Assembly (NCBI RefSeq): GCF_021568285.1
Contig: NZ_JAKGTQ010000002.1
Coordinates: 744,001-808,000, forward strand
Source of the DNA: Rheinheimera sp. UJ63
Lineage (GTDB): Bacteria > Pseudomonadota > Gammaproteobacteria > Enterobacterales > Alteromonadaceae
Direction of reading: 5' to 3'
Length of the DNA: 64,000 nucleotides
The notes below the pieces were generated by a model. That model did not search any database and was not told the origin of the DNA. It saw nothing but the letters and a program-made list of their open reading frames with translations. The translations under genes were made by a program, and so were the position numbers. Every line of letters starts with the position of its first letter. Positions within the stretch are counted from its first letter, which is position 1. Shown here piece by piece: positions 18,959-28,106 of the stretch.

Positions 18959-19804
18959 ATGAATGCGTTACAGTATGCGCAAAATGTGCAAGAGCTGTTT
19001 TCTTTACCGGATAGTTATTTCCGGGTTAAGGAGCTTATGGATTCAGACACCGCAAATCTTGATGATATTGCCGATGTCATTCTGCTTGATCCGGTATTAA
19101 CTTCAAAAATTCTAAAACTGGCCAATAGTGCGGTTTATCGTCTGCCTTACCAAGTTGAAACCATCAACAAAGCCTTATTGGTATTGGGTAAAACCCAAGT
19201 TTATAACTTGATCCTTAGTATTGGTATTAGTACCGCCTGTAGCAAATTGAACACGCAAGCGATTGACACCGAACGTTTTTGGGAACAAAGCGTTAATGCG
19301 GCATTAATTGCTAAATATTTAGCACAGCGTATTGGCTTAAAACATCCCGATCGCTCTTATGTTTCTGGTTTATTACATAATATTGGTGAGTTAGTTGTCG
19401 TGCAGCAAAACGCTGAAGTGGCTGCAGCTTGTCAAGAATACACCGATGAAATGAAACCCTGGCAACTACAACAAAAACTGCTTGGCTTTAGCTATGCCGC
19501 TTGCGGTGCAGAATTACTGAATATGTGGCAGCTGCCCGATTCAATCGTAGAGCCACTTGCTCTGCAAAATAATACCCATTATGAAGCACGATCACTAGAT
19601 GTGCTTGTAGTGCATCTTGCTGTACGTTTAGCCTTAGCTAATCAGCACCCTGAGCTTTATAATATGCAAACGCTGGTCGATCCGTACTTATTAGAAGTAC
19701 TGCAACTGGCGCAGGCGGATTTGATTAAAGCGATCGATTTTTGTAATACCGAAGGCTTGTTCGTGTTGTCCATTTTAAACCCTAGGATCAGCACCATTTA
19801 TTAA
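18959..19804 (+). CDS. HDOD domain protein
   Basis: A 281-residue cytoplasmic protein made almost wholly of one HDOD domain. The metal HD pair is degenerate (SGLLHNIGELVV, HN instead of HD), as is usual for HDOD proteins, so enzymatic activity is not expected. HDOD proteins act in signalling and often tie into cyclic-di-GMP or stress pathways through partners. GGAG lies close to the start. The upstream 11-base direct repeat (18910-18942) sits where a repressor or activator would act. It is followed after 50 bases by malic enzyme on the same strand, so co-transcription is possible but a functional link is unknown. Confidence 0.88.
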   Translation: MNALQYAQNVQELFSLPDSYFRVKELMDSDTANLDDIADVILLDPVLTSKILKLANSAVYRLPYQVETINKALLVLGKTQVYNLILSIGISTACSKLNTQAIDTERFWEQSVNAALIAKYLAQRIGLKHPDRSYVSGLLHNIGELVVVQQNAEVAAACQEYTDEMKPWQLQQKLLGFSYAACGAELLNMWQLPDSIVEPLALQNNTHYEARSLDVLVVHLAVRLALANQHPELYNMQTLVDPYLLEVLQLAQADLIKAIDFCNTEGLFVLSILNPRISTIY

Positions 19805-19812
19805 ATCAATTT

Positions 19813-19834
19813 ACTGCCATCGACAGGTGGCAGT
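19813..19834 (+). repeat. Intercistronic hairpin between the HDOD gene and maeA
   Basis: ACTGCCA / TGGCAGT with an 8-base loop and no strong T run. It may be an attenuating or stabilising hairpin rather than a terminator. Confidence 0.4.
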
Positions 19835-19854
19835 GGTCATTTTCGGATTAAATC

Positions 19855-21552
19855 ATGTCTGTAACACCATCAAACAAGCGTCCTCTTTACACAGGCTACG
19901 CAGGCTCAGCATTACTTGAAACGCCATTATTAAACAAAGGCAGTGCTTTTACCCGAGAAGAGCGCTCAACCTTTAATTTAACCGGTTTACTGCCACCACG
20001 TTATGAAACGATTGAAGAGCAGGTCAGTCGTTGTTATTTGCAGTATCGCAGTTTTGATGATGCCATCAACAAACACATTTATTTGCGGGCGATCCAAGAT
20101 AACAATGAAACCTTGTTTTATCGTTTAGTGCAGCAGCATTTAGAAGAAATGTTGCCCATTATCTATACCCCCACAGTCGGTGATGCCTGTGAGCAATTTT
20201 CTGATATTTATCGCAGTTCGCGCGGCTTATTTATCAGTTATGACGATCGCTACAATCTGGACGATGTGCTGCGCAATGCCACTAAAGCGAAAGTTAAAGT
20301 TATCGTCGTAACGGATGGTGAGCGGGTGCTAGGTTTAGGTGACCAAGGTATCGGCGGCATGGGTATTTCCATCGGTAAGCTCTCGCTGTATACCGCTTGT
20401 GGTGGGATTAGCCCGGCTTATACGTTACCGGTGATGCTGGATGTCGGGACCAATAACGAAAAGCTGTTAAATGATCCGATGTACATGGGCCTGCGGCAAA
20501 AACGGGTTGCGCAAGAACAGTATAACGAATTTATTGATTTATTTATTACTGCCGTTAATCGGCGTTGGCCTGATGCGATTATTCAATTTGAAGATTTTGC
20601 TCAGCCTAATGCCATGCCGATTTTGCAGCGCTACCGTGAGCAGGTATGTTGTTTTAATGATGATATTCAAGGTACGGCAGCCGTTACCGTGGGTACCTTA
20701 CTTGCCGCTTGCCGCTCTAAAGACGTGGCGTTGCATCAGCAAAAGGTGGTGTTTGTTGGTGCGGGCTCTGCGGGTTGTGGTATTGCAGAACAAATTATCA
20801 GCCAAATGGTCGCAGAAGGTGCAACGGAGCAACAAGCGCGTAGCCAGATTTACATGGTCGACCGTTTTGGTTTATTAACCGAATCGATGCCCGATTTACG
20901 TGATTTTCAACAAGCCTTAGTACAACGCAGCGAGGCGATCAGTGATTGGAGCTTCAGTGGTGATTACCCAAGCTTATTGGATGTGATGAACTGTGCACAG
21001 CCCACTATCCTGATTGGGGTGTCTGGCCAAGCGGGCTTATTTACCGAGCAAGTGATCCGCGCCATGAAAAAAGGCTGTGACACTCCGATTATTTTCCCAT
21101 TGAGTAATCCGTCACGTCAGGTCGAAGCCACGCCAGAGCAAGTGATTAATTGGACTGACGGTGACGTGATTATTGCTACGGGGAGTCCTTTTGCCCCCGT
21201 GACTTATCAGGGTAAGCAACATCTGATCACCCAATGTAATAACAGCTATATTTTCCCTGGTATCGGTTTAGGCGTGCTGGCTGTAAAAGCCCGTTTGATC
21301 AGTGATGACATGCTACGAGCGGCCAGCGAAACCTTAGCGGCGAACTCACCGCTGGCGAATACGGGGCAGGGTGGGTTATTACCAAATTTCACCGCACTGG
21401 CAGAGTTAAGTAAGAAGATTGCTTTTGCGGTTGCCAAAGTGGCGATCCAGCAGGGTTTAGCGCTAGAGATAGACGATAACGTGCTACAGCAAAAAATTGA
21501 ACAAAATTTTTGGCAGCCACAGTATCGTTCCTACCGTCGTGTAAGTAACTAA
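19855..21552 (+). CDS. maeA: NAD-dependent malic enzyme (malate to pyruvate + CO2)
   Basis: A 565-residue enzyme of the E. coli MaeA/SfcA type (565). The substrate segment is [18 protein letters not shown]. The conserved [12 protein letters not shown](S)IGKL follows, then the metal-binding [10 protein letters not shown] and [13 protein letters not shown]. The NAD fold starts at [17 protein letters not shown]. It decarboxylates malate to pyruvate and links the TCA cycle to the same pyruvate pool fed by eda and pykA. Downstream is a long hairpin at 21560-21599. Confidence 0.94.
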   Translation: MSVTPSNKRPLYTGYAGSALLETPLLNKGSAFTREERSTFNLTGLLPPRYETIEEQVSRCYLQYRSFDDAINKHIYLRAIQDNNETLFYRLVQQHLEEMLPIIYTPTVGDACEQFSDIYRSSRGLFISYDDRYNLDDVLRNATKAKVKVIVVTDGERVLGLGDQGIGGMGISIGKLSLYTACGGISPAYTLPVMLDVGTNNEKLLNDPMYMGLRQKRVAQEQYNEFIDLFITAVNRRWPDAIIQFEDFAQPNAMPILQRYREQVCCFNDDIQGTAAVTVGTLLAACRSKDVALHQQKVVFVGAGSAGCGIAEQIISQMVAEGATEQQARSQIYMVDRFGLLTESMPDLRDFQQALVQRSEAISDWSFSGDYPSLLDVMNCAQPTILIGVSGQAGLFTEQVIRAMKKGCDTPIIFPLSNPSRQVEATPEQVINWTDGDVIIATGSPFAPVTYQGKQHLITQCNNSYIFPGIGLGVLAVKARLISDDMLRAASETLAANSPLANTGQGGLLPNFTALAELSKKIAFAVAKVAIQQGLALEIDDNVLQQKIEQNFWQPQYRSYRRVSN

Positions 21553-21559
21553 TAGACTC

Positions 21560-21599
21560 ACCATCACGCCGTTAAGCTTAACGTTAGCGGTGTGATGGT
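21560..21599. terminator. Long hairpin downstream of maeA, without T run
   Basis: A 16-bp stem, ACCATCACGCCGTTAA / TTAGCGGTGTGATGGT, is fully paired when two G-U wobbles are allowed. Loop GCTTAACG. It lies 7 bases after the stop codon, but no T tract follows, so it may protect the 3' end instead of terminating. Confidence 0.55.
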
Positions 21600-21701
21600 T
21601 AGCTAAAGCCGGTCTTAATTGGCTATCAAAGCGCGTTTTGCAAGTTTACTTAGTAAAGTCACGTGTTATCAGAATTTATCGCACAATGCAGCACGTGAAG
21701 T

Positions 21702-24700
21702 TTAAGTTAAATTAGTCGGTATAGTGGCGATCACCGCCTGGTTGCGACCATTATTTTTGCCGATATATAATGCCTCATCAGCATACTTTACCCATTGCTG
21801 CAGTGAGTTTACAGATAAGGGCAAGCTGGCAATACCCATAGTGGCACTGATGGTGAGTTGTGTGCCCTGATACTTACAACCGTCATTCTGTAATAGCTGT
21901 AAAAACTGCTGGCAAAAAACCTTAGCATCCATAGCATTACAATTCGCTAAGGCGAGGACAAACTCTTCGCCACCCCAGCGTCCAACAATATCAGTACCAC
22001 GAATTCGCTGGCTTAATAACTTGGCAAAATGCTGCAGCATCACATCGCCCGCATTATGACCGTATTGGTCATTGAGCATTTTGAAGTAATCAATATCAAT
22101 TAATACCAGGCTGACGGCTTGCTTTTCACGGGCAGCATGGGCTAACAGGCGAGAGAAATTCTCAGCAAAGCCATCTCGATTTAATAGATTAGTTAAAGGA
22201 TCGTGATCGGCCCGATTTTTCAATTGTGCTGCCAGTGATTCTAACTCTTGCGTGCGCTGTTTAACTAAGTCGTGTAAGCGAACATTTTGTCGGCGTAAAC
22301 TGGCTTCGCGTAACCAAATAATCAGCACAAACAAGGCCAGTAAAGACACAATCAACAACAGCCAGATCCACACAGAATAGTACCAAGGTGCCGCAACACT
22401 AAATGTTAAGCGTAAAGGCGCTATGGTGTTAAAACCACGGCTGTTTTGGCCTTCAATTTCTAATTGAAATTTGCCAGGCTTTAAATTGACATAGCGAATT
22501 TCACGACTGTTATTCAGTGCTGACCACTGATCAGATAAGCCAATGAGTCGACTACGCGCGCTGTTCAGCTCAGGCTCCCAGTAATCCAATACCGCAAAAC
22601 GGATAATCAGCTCGTTATAAGAGTAGGGTAATTCCAAGTCTTCACTTATTACGTCAAACTCACGCGTTAAATCCACACCATCAACAATCAACTCGGTAAG
22701 CACCAGGCGCGGCGGTTGAAACACCTCTTGTTCTAAATCGTTATTCAGCACCACGGCACCATTGGCGGTCCCAAGCACCATTTCGCCATCAGCAGAAATA
22801 GAATAGGCATTACGCTGCATGGTTAAATCGGGTAAGCCATCCGCTAAACCATAACTGATAAAACGCTGTAGTTGAGTATCAAAGCGAGCGGGGCCATTGT
22901 TAGTGAGTGCCCAAAGCTGGCCGTGGGCATCAAAAAAGGCACTGTTAATGTAGGGGCTAGGTAATCCTTGTTCCGGCATGTAATGCAGCAAATTGTTATT
23001 GGTTTTATCAAATTGCCACAAACCGTATTCAGAGCATAACCACAAGGTGCTGTTATTGTCGGGTAAGGCACAGCCAAACCCATCAATATCATCATGGATC
23101 GGCAGAGCAAGCCGAGACCAACGCTCTTGCGCAGCATTGTTAACAAATAAGCCCGAATAGCGACTGGCAGCATACAAAGGTAAACCGTCTTGCACACTTA
23201 TTTGATGAATTAAATCTCCGTTGATACCGAAAATATCGGTGATAGCCATAACCACATCTTGCGTATCGGGTTGCCAAGTTAACAGCCCTTGTTGCCACAA
23301 GCTTAAATAAAAGGTGCCCGTGTGACTGATAAAGAGGTCGGTTACGGCAGTACTATTTATCTTGGCTAAATCAAAGGGGCGTGTTTCTTGGGTAAATTGT
23401 TCATCTTTAAAATAGAACAAGCCAACATCGGTAGCGAGCCAAAGCACTTCGTTAGCATCGCTGTAAATCCTAAAGACTTTATGGATCCCAGTTTGCCAGC
23501 CAAAATCAAACACTTGCCACTGCTGCTGCGTATCACGACGTAATAACTGATTGGGCGTTGCAAGCCAAAGATTACCCGCTTTGTCATGGTAAACCGCGTT
23601 TATGCGTTTTAACGCCGCTTCTTGCAGGGCAGCAGGCATAGTCAGCGCTAATGGTTTAAACACCGAGTGTTGTGCCAAGCCAACAAAGATACCACGATCA
23701 CGCGTGCCCACCCATAATTGCTTACTGCTGTTCTGATGTAAGCTGCGCACATCGGCATTAGGTAAAAAGTTGTAATTATTACTGTTTTTTAGCCAAGTCA
23801 GTGATGGGATATCAAATAAATATAAGCCATCTGAGGCACCCACCCACAGTCTTCCTGGGCTTAGTTCAGCTAAAACATTACCGCGAGGGGTCGGCAAATC
23901 TTCTGGCGTTTCCATTTCAGTAAAACACTGGCAAGCCGCCTGGTAAAGAAATAATCCTTGAGAGGAAAGTGCCCAAAGCTGATTATTGATATTCGCAATA
24001 TTTCGCACTTCTCTAGCGCGATCGGCAACCAACTTATTAAAAGCAGGCAAATCGAGTTGCGTATAAGTTGATAGATCCGCATTAACTTTAACGATACCGT
24101 TGGAAGTGGCAAACCAAATCGCATTATCAAACTCGGTGATACCCCAAATGCGCTGGCCATTTAACGGATGGTTGGGCTGGTTTAACGCAAAACGCGTGAG
24201 GCGATAAGGTTGCTCAGGGTAAATAATATTGACACCACCTACGGAGCCAATCCAAATACGATCTTGGCTGTCAGAAAATATTTCTTGAACACGATCAGAG
24301 GCTAACGCATTGTCATCAGAGCTATCCGCTTTAAAATTAATGCGCTCTTTAGATTGCTGTTTGAGTAAGAGTAAACCTTCACCCCAGCCACCTAGCCACA
24401 TGTCTCCACGTTCAGTAAACACCATGCGGTTAATATTTAGGCGATTATATTCGTGTGAATCGGGTACCAACCAATTGGTGCTTCTGTAACCATCAAAGCG
24501 AATTAAGCCATCTGTATCGCTGGAAAACCACAGTAGACCTTGTTTATCCGCTTTAATGTCGTAAACAGAGGCTTGCCGTGCTAACAGGGGATCATCGATT
24601 GGGCTAAAGTGATAATCTAGGGCTAAAACAGTAGGCGAGCAGAGCAGCATCAGGCAGAGATACCCTCTTTTTAAAATATACTGCATGCAGGGGAATACAT

Positions 24701-24704
24701 CCAT
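21702..24704 (-). CDS. Periplasmic beta-propeller sensor with Y_Y_Y domain and GGDEF diguanylate cyclase
   Basis: A 1000-residue membrane sensor. After a signal peptide (the ATG at 24686 may be the true start, giving MQYILKRGYLCLMLL...), residues ~30-650 hold repeated two-component-regulator propeller blades (LLWFSSDTDGLIRFDG, MWLGGWGEGLLLL, IWIGSVGGVNIIYP and others). A Y_Y_Y domain follows, then one transmembrane helix near residues 770-795, a coiled segment, and a GGDEF domain with active site GGEEF. An RxxD inhibitory site (RGTD) lies five residues before it, so product feedback is likely. It makes cyclic-di-GMP in response to an unknown periplasmic ligand. Propellers of this type are often tied to polysaccharide sensing. 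Confidence 0.9.
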   Translation of the reverse strand: MDVFPCMQYILKRGYLCLMLLCSPTVLALDYHFSPIDDPLLARQASVYDIKADKQGLLWFSSDTDGLIRFDGYRSTNWLVPDSHEYNRLNINRMVFTERGDMWLGGWGEGLLLLKQQSKERINFKADSSDDNALASDRVQEIFSDSQDRIWIGSVGGVNIIYPEQPYRLTRFALNQPNHPLNGQRIWGITEFDNAIWFATSNGIVKVNADLSTYTQLDLPAFNKLVADRAREVRNIANINNQLWALSSQGLFLYQAACQCFTEMETPEDLPTPRGNVLAELSPGRLWVGASDGLYLFDIPSLTWLKNSNNYNFLPNADVRSLHQNSSKQLWVGTRDRGIFVGLAQHSVFKPLALTMPAALQEAALKRINAVYHDKAGNLWLATPNQLLRRDTQQQWQVFDFGWQTGIHKVFRIYSDANEVLWLATDVGLFYFKDEQFTQETRPFDLAKINSTAVTDLFISHTGTFYLSLWQQGLLTWQPDTQDVVMAITDIFGINGDLIHQISVQDGLPLYAASRYSGLFVNNAAQERWSRLALPIHDDIDGFGCALPDNNSTLWLCSEYGLWQFDKTNNNLLHYMPEQGLPSPYINSAFFDAHGQLWALTNNGPARFDTQLQRFISYGLADGLPDLTMQRNAYSISADGEMVLGTANGAVVLNNDLEQEVFQPPRLVLTELIVDGVDLTREFDVISEDLELPYSYNELIIRFAVLDYWEPELNSARSRLIGLSDQWSALNNSREIRYVNLKPGKFQLEIEGQNSRGFNTIAPLRLTFSVAAPWYYSVWIWLLLIVSLLALFVLIIWLREASLRRQNVRLHDLVKQRTQELESLAAQLKNRADHDPLTNLLNRDGFAENFSRLLAHAAREKQAVSLVLIDIDYFKMLNDQYGHNAGDVMLQHFAKLLSQRIRGTDIVGRWGGEEFVLALANCNAMDAKVFCQQFLQLLQNDGCKYQGTQLTISATMGIASLPLSVNSLQQWVKYADEALYIGKNNGRNQAVIATIPTNLT

Positions 24705-25072
24705 TTAATCCGACCCGATATGTATACTATAAATATGCCATTCAAACAATGTAAGAATCATCACTGATCTCTAATGTAGCAGATAACTAAAACCGTAAAA
24801 AACAAAAAATTATTACTATTAGCAAGTGTTTAAGCATCATTTTTCATCAGCATATCGTGTTTTAAGGAGCAAGCCAAACGCTAATTTCCAATATCGCGCG
24901 CCATCATAACGCGCTTCGTTTTAATCTACAAAACTGTTAACATTCTTCCCTAAAGTTGTCTTCGCTCTCTGCTGAGTTCTCTAAGTACAACGTATCGCTG
25001 TTTTGTGCAGGCCGTCACAAAATAGGTAGTCAGCTATGCGCGTTCGGCCCGCGCAGTAGAGTCGTTGTCAGT
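24705..25072. other. Intergenic region between the GGDEF sensor and endonuclease I genes
   Basis: A 368-base divergent gap holding both promoters. The part next to the sensor gene is AT-rich. An in-frame TTG at 24956 could extend the nuclease by 39 residues, but that stretch looks non-coding. I see no clear RNA or repeat in it. Confidence 0.5.
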
Positions 25073-26041
25073 ATGAGAACAAGATGGTTATTCGCAAGTG
25101 GCTTGTTAGCAAGTTGGCTGTTCAGTGTGATGGCCTTTGCCGCAGAGCCGGCTAATTTTGAACAAGCGAAAGTATTATTAAAGCAGGTGTATCAAGATCA
25201 ACCACAAACATTTTATTGCGATTGCCCTATCAGCTGGGTAGGACGCAGTGGCGGCAGAGTTGATCATGCTGCCTGCGGTTTTGCAGTTTACTCACCAAAA
25301 GGTTTACCCAGTGCCGCCACCTTAGCTCGCGCGGCGCGCTCTGAAGTAGAACATATCATCCCAATCTCATGGGTGGGCAAACAATTACAGTGTTGGCAAA
25401 AGGGGGGGAGAAAAAACTGCCAACAAAACGATCCACTGTTTAATCGTATCGAAGCAGATTTATTTAATTTAACTTATGCGGTTGGCCAAATTAATGGTCT
25501 GCGCTCTGATCTGCCATTTGGTATGGTTAGCCCAACAATAACGGGGCAATTTGGCCAATGCGACATTAAAATCGATACCCAAAACCGTAAAGTACAGCCG
25601 AAAACGACTATTCGTGGCGATATTGCCAGAGTGGCATTTTATATGGCAGACCGTTATAACCTGACACTCAGTCGCCAAGATCAACAATTGTATATGGCGT
25701 GGCATTTACAAGATCCGGTATCAGCGATTGAACAACAGCGTCATGATCGTACCGCTGCGCTAACCGGCAGAAGCAATCCCTTTATTTCGGGGGCAGAACA
25801 ATGGTCACTGGGTTATAAAACAAAAGGGGATGGCCTTGTGGTCAAAGAGCAACTCGCTGCTGCAGCGCCTATCGCCAGCAGGGCAGTTACGCCGATTTAT
25901 GGTAATCGACGCTCAAAAATCTACCATCGACCTGATTGTCCTAATTATTTAAGTATGGCGGTAAGCAATCGCGTGAGCTTTGATACGGCCTCAGAAGCTG
26001 AAGCGCAAGGTTATCGACAAGCAAACAATTGCCCCAAGTAA
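25073..26041 (+). CDS. Secreted endonuclease I with an extra C-terminal Ada-like module
   Basis: A 322-residue protein. Residues 1-~23 are a signal peptide (MRTRWLFASGLLASWLFSVM). Residues ~28-225 are an endonuclease I domain with EVEHIIPISWVGKQLQCW, the catalytic EHxxP, and DLFNLTYAVGQINGLRSD. Cysteines in FYCDCP and QNDPLF regions fit disulfides of the periplasmic E. coli EndA type. After a linker, the last ~50 residues (IYGNRRSKIYHRPDCPNY ... NNCPK) resemble the Ada-type zinc-binding tail also seen behind some thermonucleases. E. coli EndA is about 235 residues, so this tail is an addition. It degrades DNA outside the cytoplasm. The ribosome site is weak, so the start is inferred from the signal peptide. 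Confidence 0.85.
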   Translation: MRTRWLFASGLLASWLFSVMAFAAEPANFEQAKVLLKQVYQDQPQTFYCDCPISWVGRSGGRVDHAACGFAVYSPKGLPSAATLARAARSEVEHIIPISWVGKQLQCWQKGGRKNCQQNDPLFNRIEADLFNLTYAVGQINGLRSDLPFGMVSPTITGQFGQCDIKIDTQNRKVQPKTTIRGDIARVAFYMADRYNLTLSRQDQQLYMAWHLQDPVSAIEQQRHDRTAALTGRSNPFISGAEQWSLGYKTKGDGLVVKEQLAAAAPIASRAVTPIYGNRRSKIYHRPDCPNYLSMAVSNRVSFDTASEAEAQGYRQANNCPK

Positions 26042-26103
26042 CCCGCCTGAACTTTTAACCGTTAAACACTCTAATAAGTGTCTTAGAGAGGGGGAATGTT
26101 GCA

Positions 26104-26784
26104 ATGATTAATAAACATTTTTTAGAAAAGCTGCTGCAATCCGGGCTTGGTAATAACAGCCGTTCTGCAACTAGTGGTGGTGTGAGTGACATGCTAAAAG
26201 GAAAAGGCGGTGCCGCCTTGGCCGGTGGTGCTTTAGGGTTGCTATTAGGCAGTAAAAAAGGCCGAAAGCTTGGCGGTAAAGTGTTAACTTACGGTGGCTT
26301 AGCCGCGGTTGGCGTACTCGCTTACAAAGCTTATACAAATTGGCAGCAATCTGAGCAGATGCAAACAGCACCTGCGGCACAACCGTTGGAAAATCTCAGT
26401 GCTGCAGAGGCCGATGAGCACAGCAAAGCTATTTTAATTGCGTTAATTGCCGCGGCCAAAGCAGATGGTCATATTGATGATCGTGAACGACATATCATTG
26501 ATAACGAAGTGGCTAAACTGACCGCCGATCAGGCGTTACTGTCTTTTATTGATCAGCAATTACAACAACCTTTAGATCCAGCCAATGTGGCGAAATATGC
26601 GACCAGCAGAGACATCGCCGTAGAAATGTTTCTCGCCAGCGTATTGGTAATTGACGAAGAAAGCTTTATGGAGCGCAGTTACCTAAATGAACTTGCCAAG
26701 CAATTAGCTTTACCCGAAAGTTTACAAAATGAATTGCAGTACCAAGCAAGACAAGCGCAGCAGCTTACTGCTGCACAAGCTTAA
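26104..26784 (+). CDS. DUF533/TerB-like inner membrane protein (YebE family)
   Basis: A 226-residue protein of the YebE/DUF533 family. A polar N-terminus is followed by two glycine-rich hydrophobic stretches (GGAALAGGALGLLLGSKKG and KVLTYGGLAAVGVLAYKAY) that can insert in the membrane. Residues ~95-226 form a TerB-like helical domain (LIAAAKADGHIDDRERHII). GGGGGAA-rich sequence precedes the ATG. YebE in E. coli responds to envelope stress, but its role is undefined. It sits 62 bases after the endonuclease gene on the same strand, possibly co-transcribed. It converges with yghU. Confidence 0.85.
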   Translation: MINKHFLEKLLQSGLGNNSRSATSGGVSDMLKGKGGAALAGGALGLLLGSKKGRKLGGKVLTYGGLAAVGVLAYKAYTNWQQSEQMQTAPAAQPLENLSAAEADEHSKAILIALIAAAKADGHIDDRERHIIDNEVAKLTADQALLSFIDQQLQQPLDPANVAKYATSRDIAVEMFLASVLVIDEESFMERSYLNELAKQLALPESLQNELQYQARQAQQLTAAQA

Positions 26785-26804
26785 TCGTTATCCAGAAACC
26801 TAAA

Positions 26805-26856
26805 AATAAGGCGCTAAACGCTAAACCGAGCAGTATTACGCTTAACTCGCCTTATT
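26805..26856. repeat. Inverted repeat between the converging DUF533 and yghU genes
   Basis: Perfect 9-base arms AATAAGGCG and CGCCTTATT enclose 34 bases between the two stop codons. A bidirectional stop signal is possible. The loop is long, so confidence is low. Confidence 0.4.
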
Positions 26857-26857
26857 G

Positions 26858-27706
26858 TTACAAACCAAAAGCTTTAAAGTCTTCTTGGCTGTGTCGTTCA
26901 GCCAAATGCGGCTCGGACCCAAAAGTCCTATTAACAATATAACCACGCTTTACCGCAGGTCGCGCATCAATCTGCTCGGCCCAGCGTCGTACATGAGTGT
27001 AGCTATCAACACTTAAAAACTCTGCCGCATCATACAAACGGCCTAACACTAAAGCACCGTACCATGGCCAAATGGCCATATCCGCAATCGTGTATTCTTC
27101 ACCGGCAATAAACTGATTGTTGGCCAACTGCTTATCTAATACGTCTAATTGCCGTTTTGTCTCCATAGCATAGCGATCTATGGCATATTCAATTTTCTCG
27201 GGAGCATAAACATAAAAATGCCCAAAGCCACCGCCTAAGAAGGGCGTACTGCCCATTTGCCAAAATAACCAATTAAACATTTGCGCACGGGCTGAGGTGT
27301 CTTTTGGTATAAATGCCTGAAATTTCTCTGCCAAATACAGCATGATGGATGCAGATTCAAACAACCGTGTTGGCGGAGTGGTTGAATGATCCATCAGAGC
27401 GGGGATTTTAGAATTGGGATTAACGTCAACAAAGCCACTACTAAATTGATCGCCTTCGCGAATATTCACTAACCAAGCATCATAATCGGCTTGCTCAAAG
27501 CCTGCGGCCAACAGCTCTTCTAATAAAATACTGACCTTCACTCCATTCGGCGTGGCAAGTGAATACAGCTGTAAAGCATGTTCACCCTTGGGCAAGGCTT
27601 TATTATGCGTCGCCCCCGCGATAGGGCGATTGACATTAGCAAAGGCGCCACCATTAGCTTGCTGCCATTGCCAAACTTTGGGGGGTTGATAAGTGGATTG
27701 ACTCAT
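26858..27706 (-). CDS. yghU: Glutathione S-transferase-like disulfide-bond oxidoreductase YghU
   Basis: A 282-residue protein of the YghU/Ure2p-like GST group (E. coli YghU 288). The N-terminal YQPPKVWQWQQANGGAFAN, the thioredoxin-fold start LQLYSLATPNGVKVSI, and DQFSSGFVDVNPNSKIPAL with the glutathione-binding residues are present. The GST C-terminal helical domain includes FLGGGFGHFYVYAPEKIEY and EYTIADMAIWPWYG. YghU binds two glutathiones and reduces disulfides in the cytoplasm. AAGGAAAG lies before the start. It has its own promoter in a 400-base gap shared with pldA. Confidence 0.94.
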   Translation of the reverse strand: MSQSTYQPPKVWQWQQANGGAFANVNRPIAGATHNKALPKGEHALQLYSLATPNGVKVSILLEELLAAGFEQADYDAWLVNIREGDQFSSGFVDVNPNSKIPALMDHSTTPPTRLFESASIMLYLAEKFQAFIPKDTSARAQMFNWLFWQMGSTPFLGGGFGHFYVYAPEKIEYAIDRYAMETKRQLDVLDKQLANNQFIAGEEYTIADMAIWPWYGALVLGRLYDAAEFLSVDSYTHVRRWAEQIDARPAVKRGYIVNRTFGSEPHLAERHSQEDFKAFGL

Positions 27707-28106
27707 AAAGCTTTCCTTATTAGGTAATAACGTTTTTGCCTTGCTACATGAAATAAAAACAGGGCATCGCGATGAAACAACTTATGATTGGTTTTTATAT
27801 AACAGTCTATCTGAGGGTGCGGCTAAAAAATTTAAAGAGCGGGTTTAACGAAATCAGCTAAATGGGCTTGATATCGACAAAGTTAAACACCAACACCCTA
27901 TAACTGGCCAAAATAACTAAACATCTTAGCAAAGTAAAAAATAGCAATTTACGCTGCTGAATAACCAAGGAATAAGCCAGTGACAAATAGCGCTTCGCTA
28001 TGTTAATCAGCTAATTAGATAACATGAGCTAACAAATTTGTCATGTTCAGCGTTTTGTCATGTTAAGCTATTAATATAAGTAGATTGACGCTAAAGGAAA
28101 TAGGCC
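27707..28106. other. Divergent yghU-pldA intergenic region
   Basis: A 400-base AT-rich gap. No coding or RNA gene is recognised. Its only clear structure is the direct repeat at 28037-28064. AAAGGA at 28093-28098 is the pldA ribosome site. Confidence 0.6.
28037..28064. repeat. Direct repeat upstream of pldA
   Basis: TTTGTCATGTT occurs at 28037-28047 and 28054-28064, offset by 17 bases and ending 42 bases before the pldA start. A possible operator with no known match. Confidence 0.5.

Noticed and set aside
24956-25072. 39-residue N-terminal extension of the endonuclease from a TTG
   Set aside because: It would bury the signal peptide internally and has no ribosome site.
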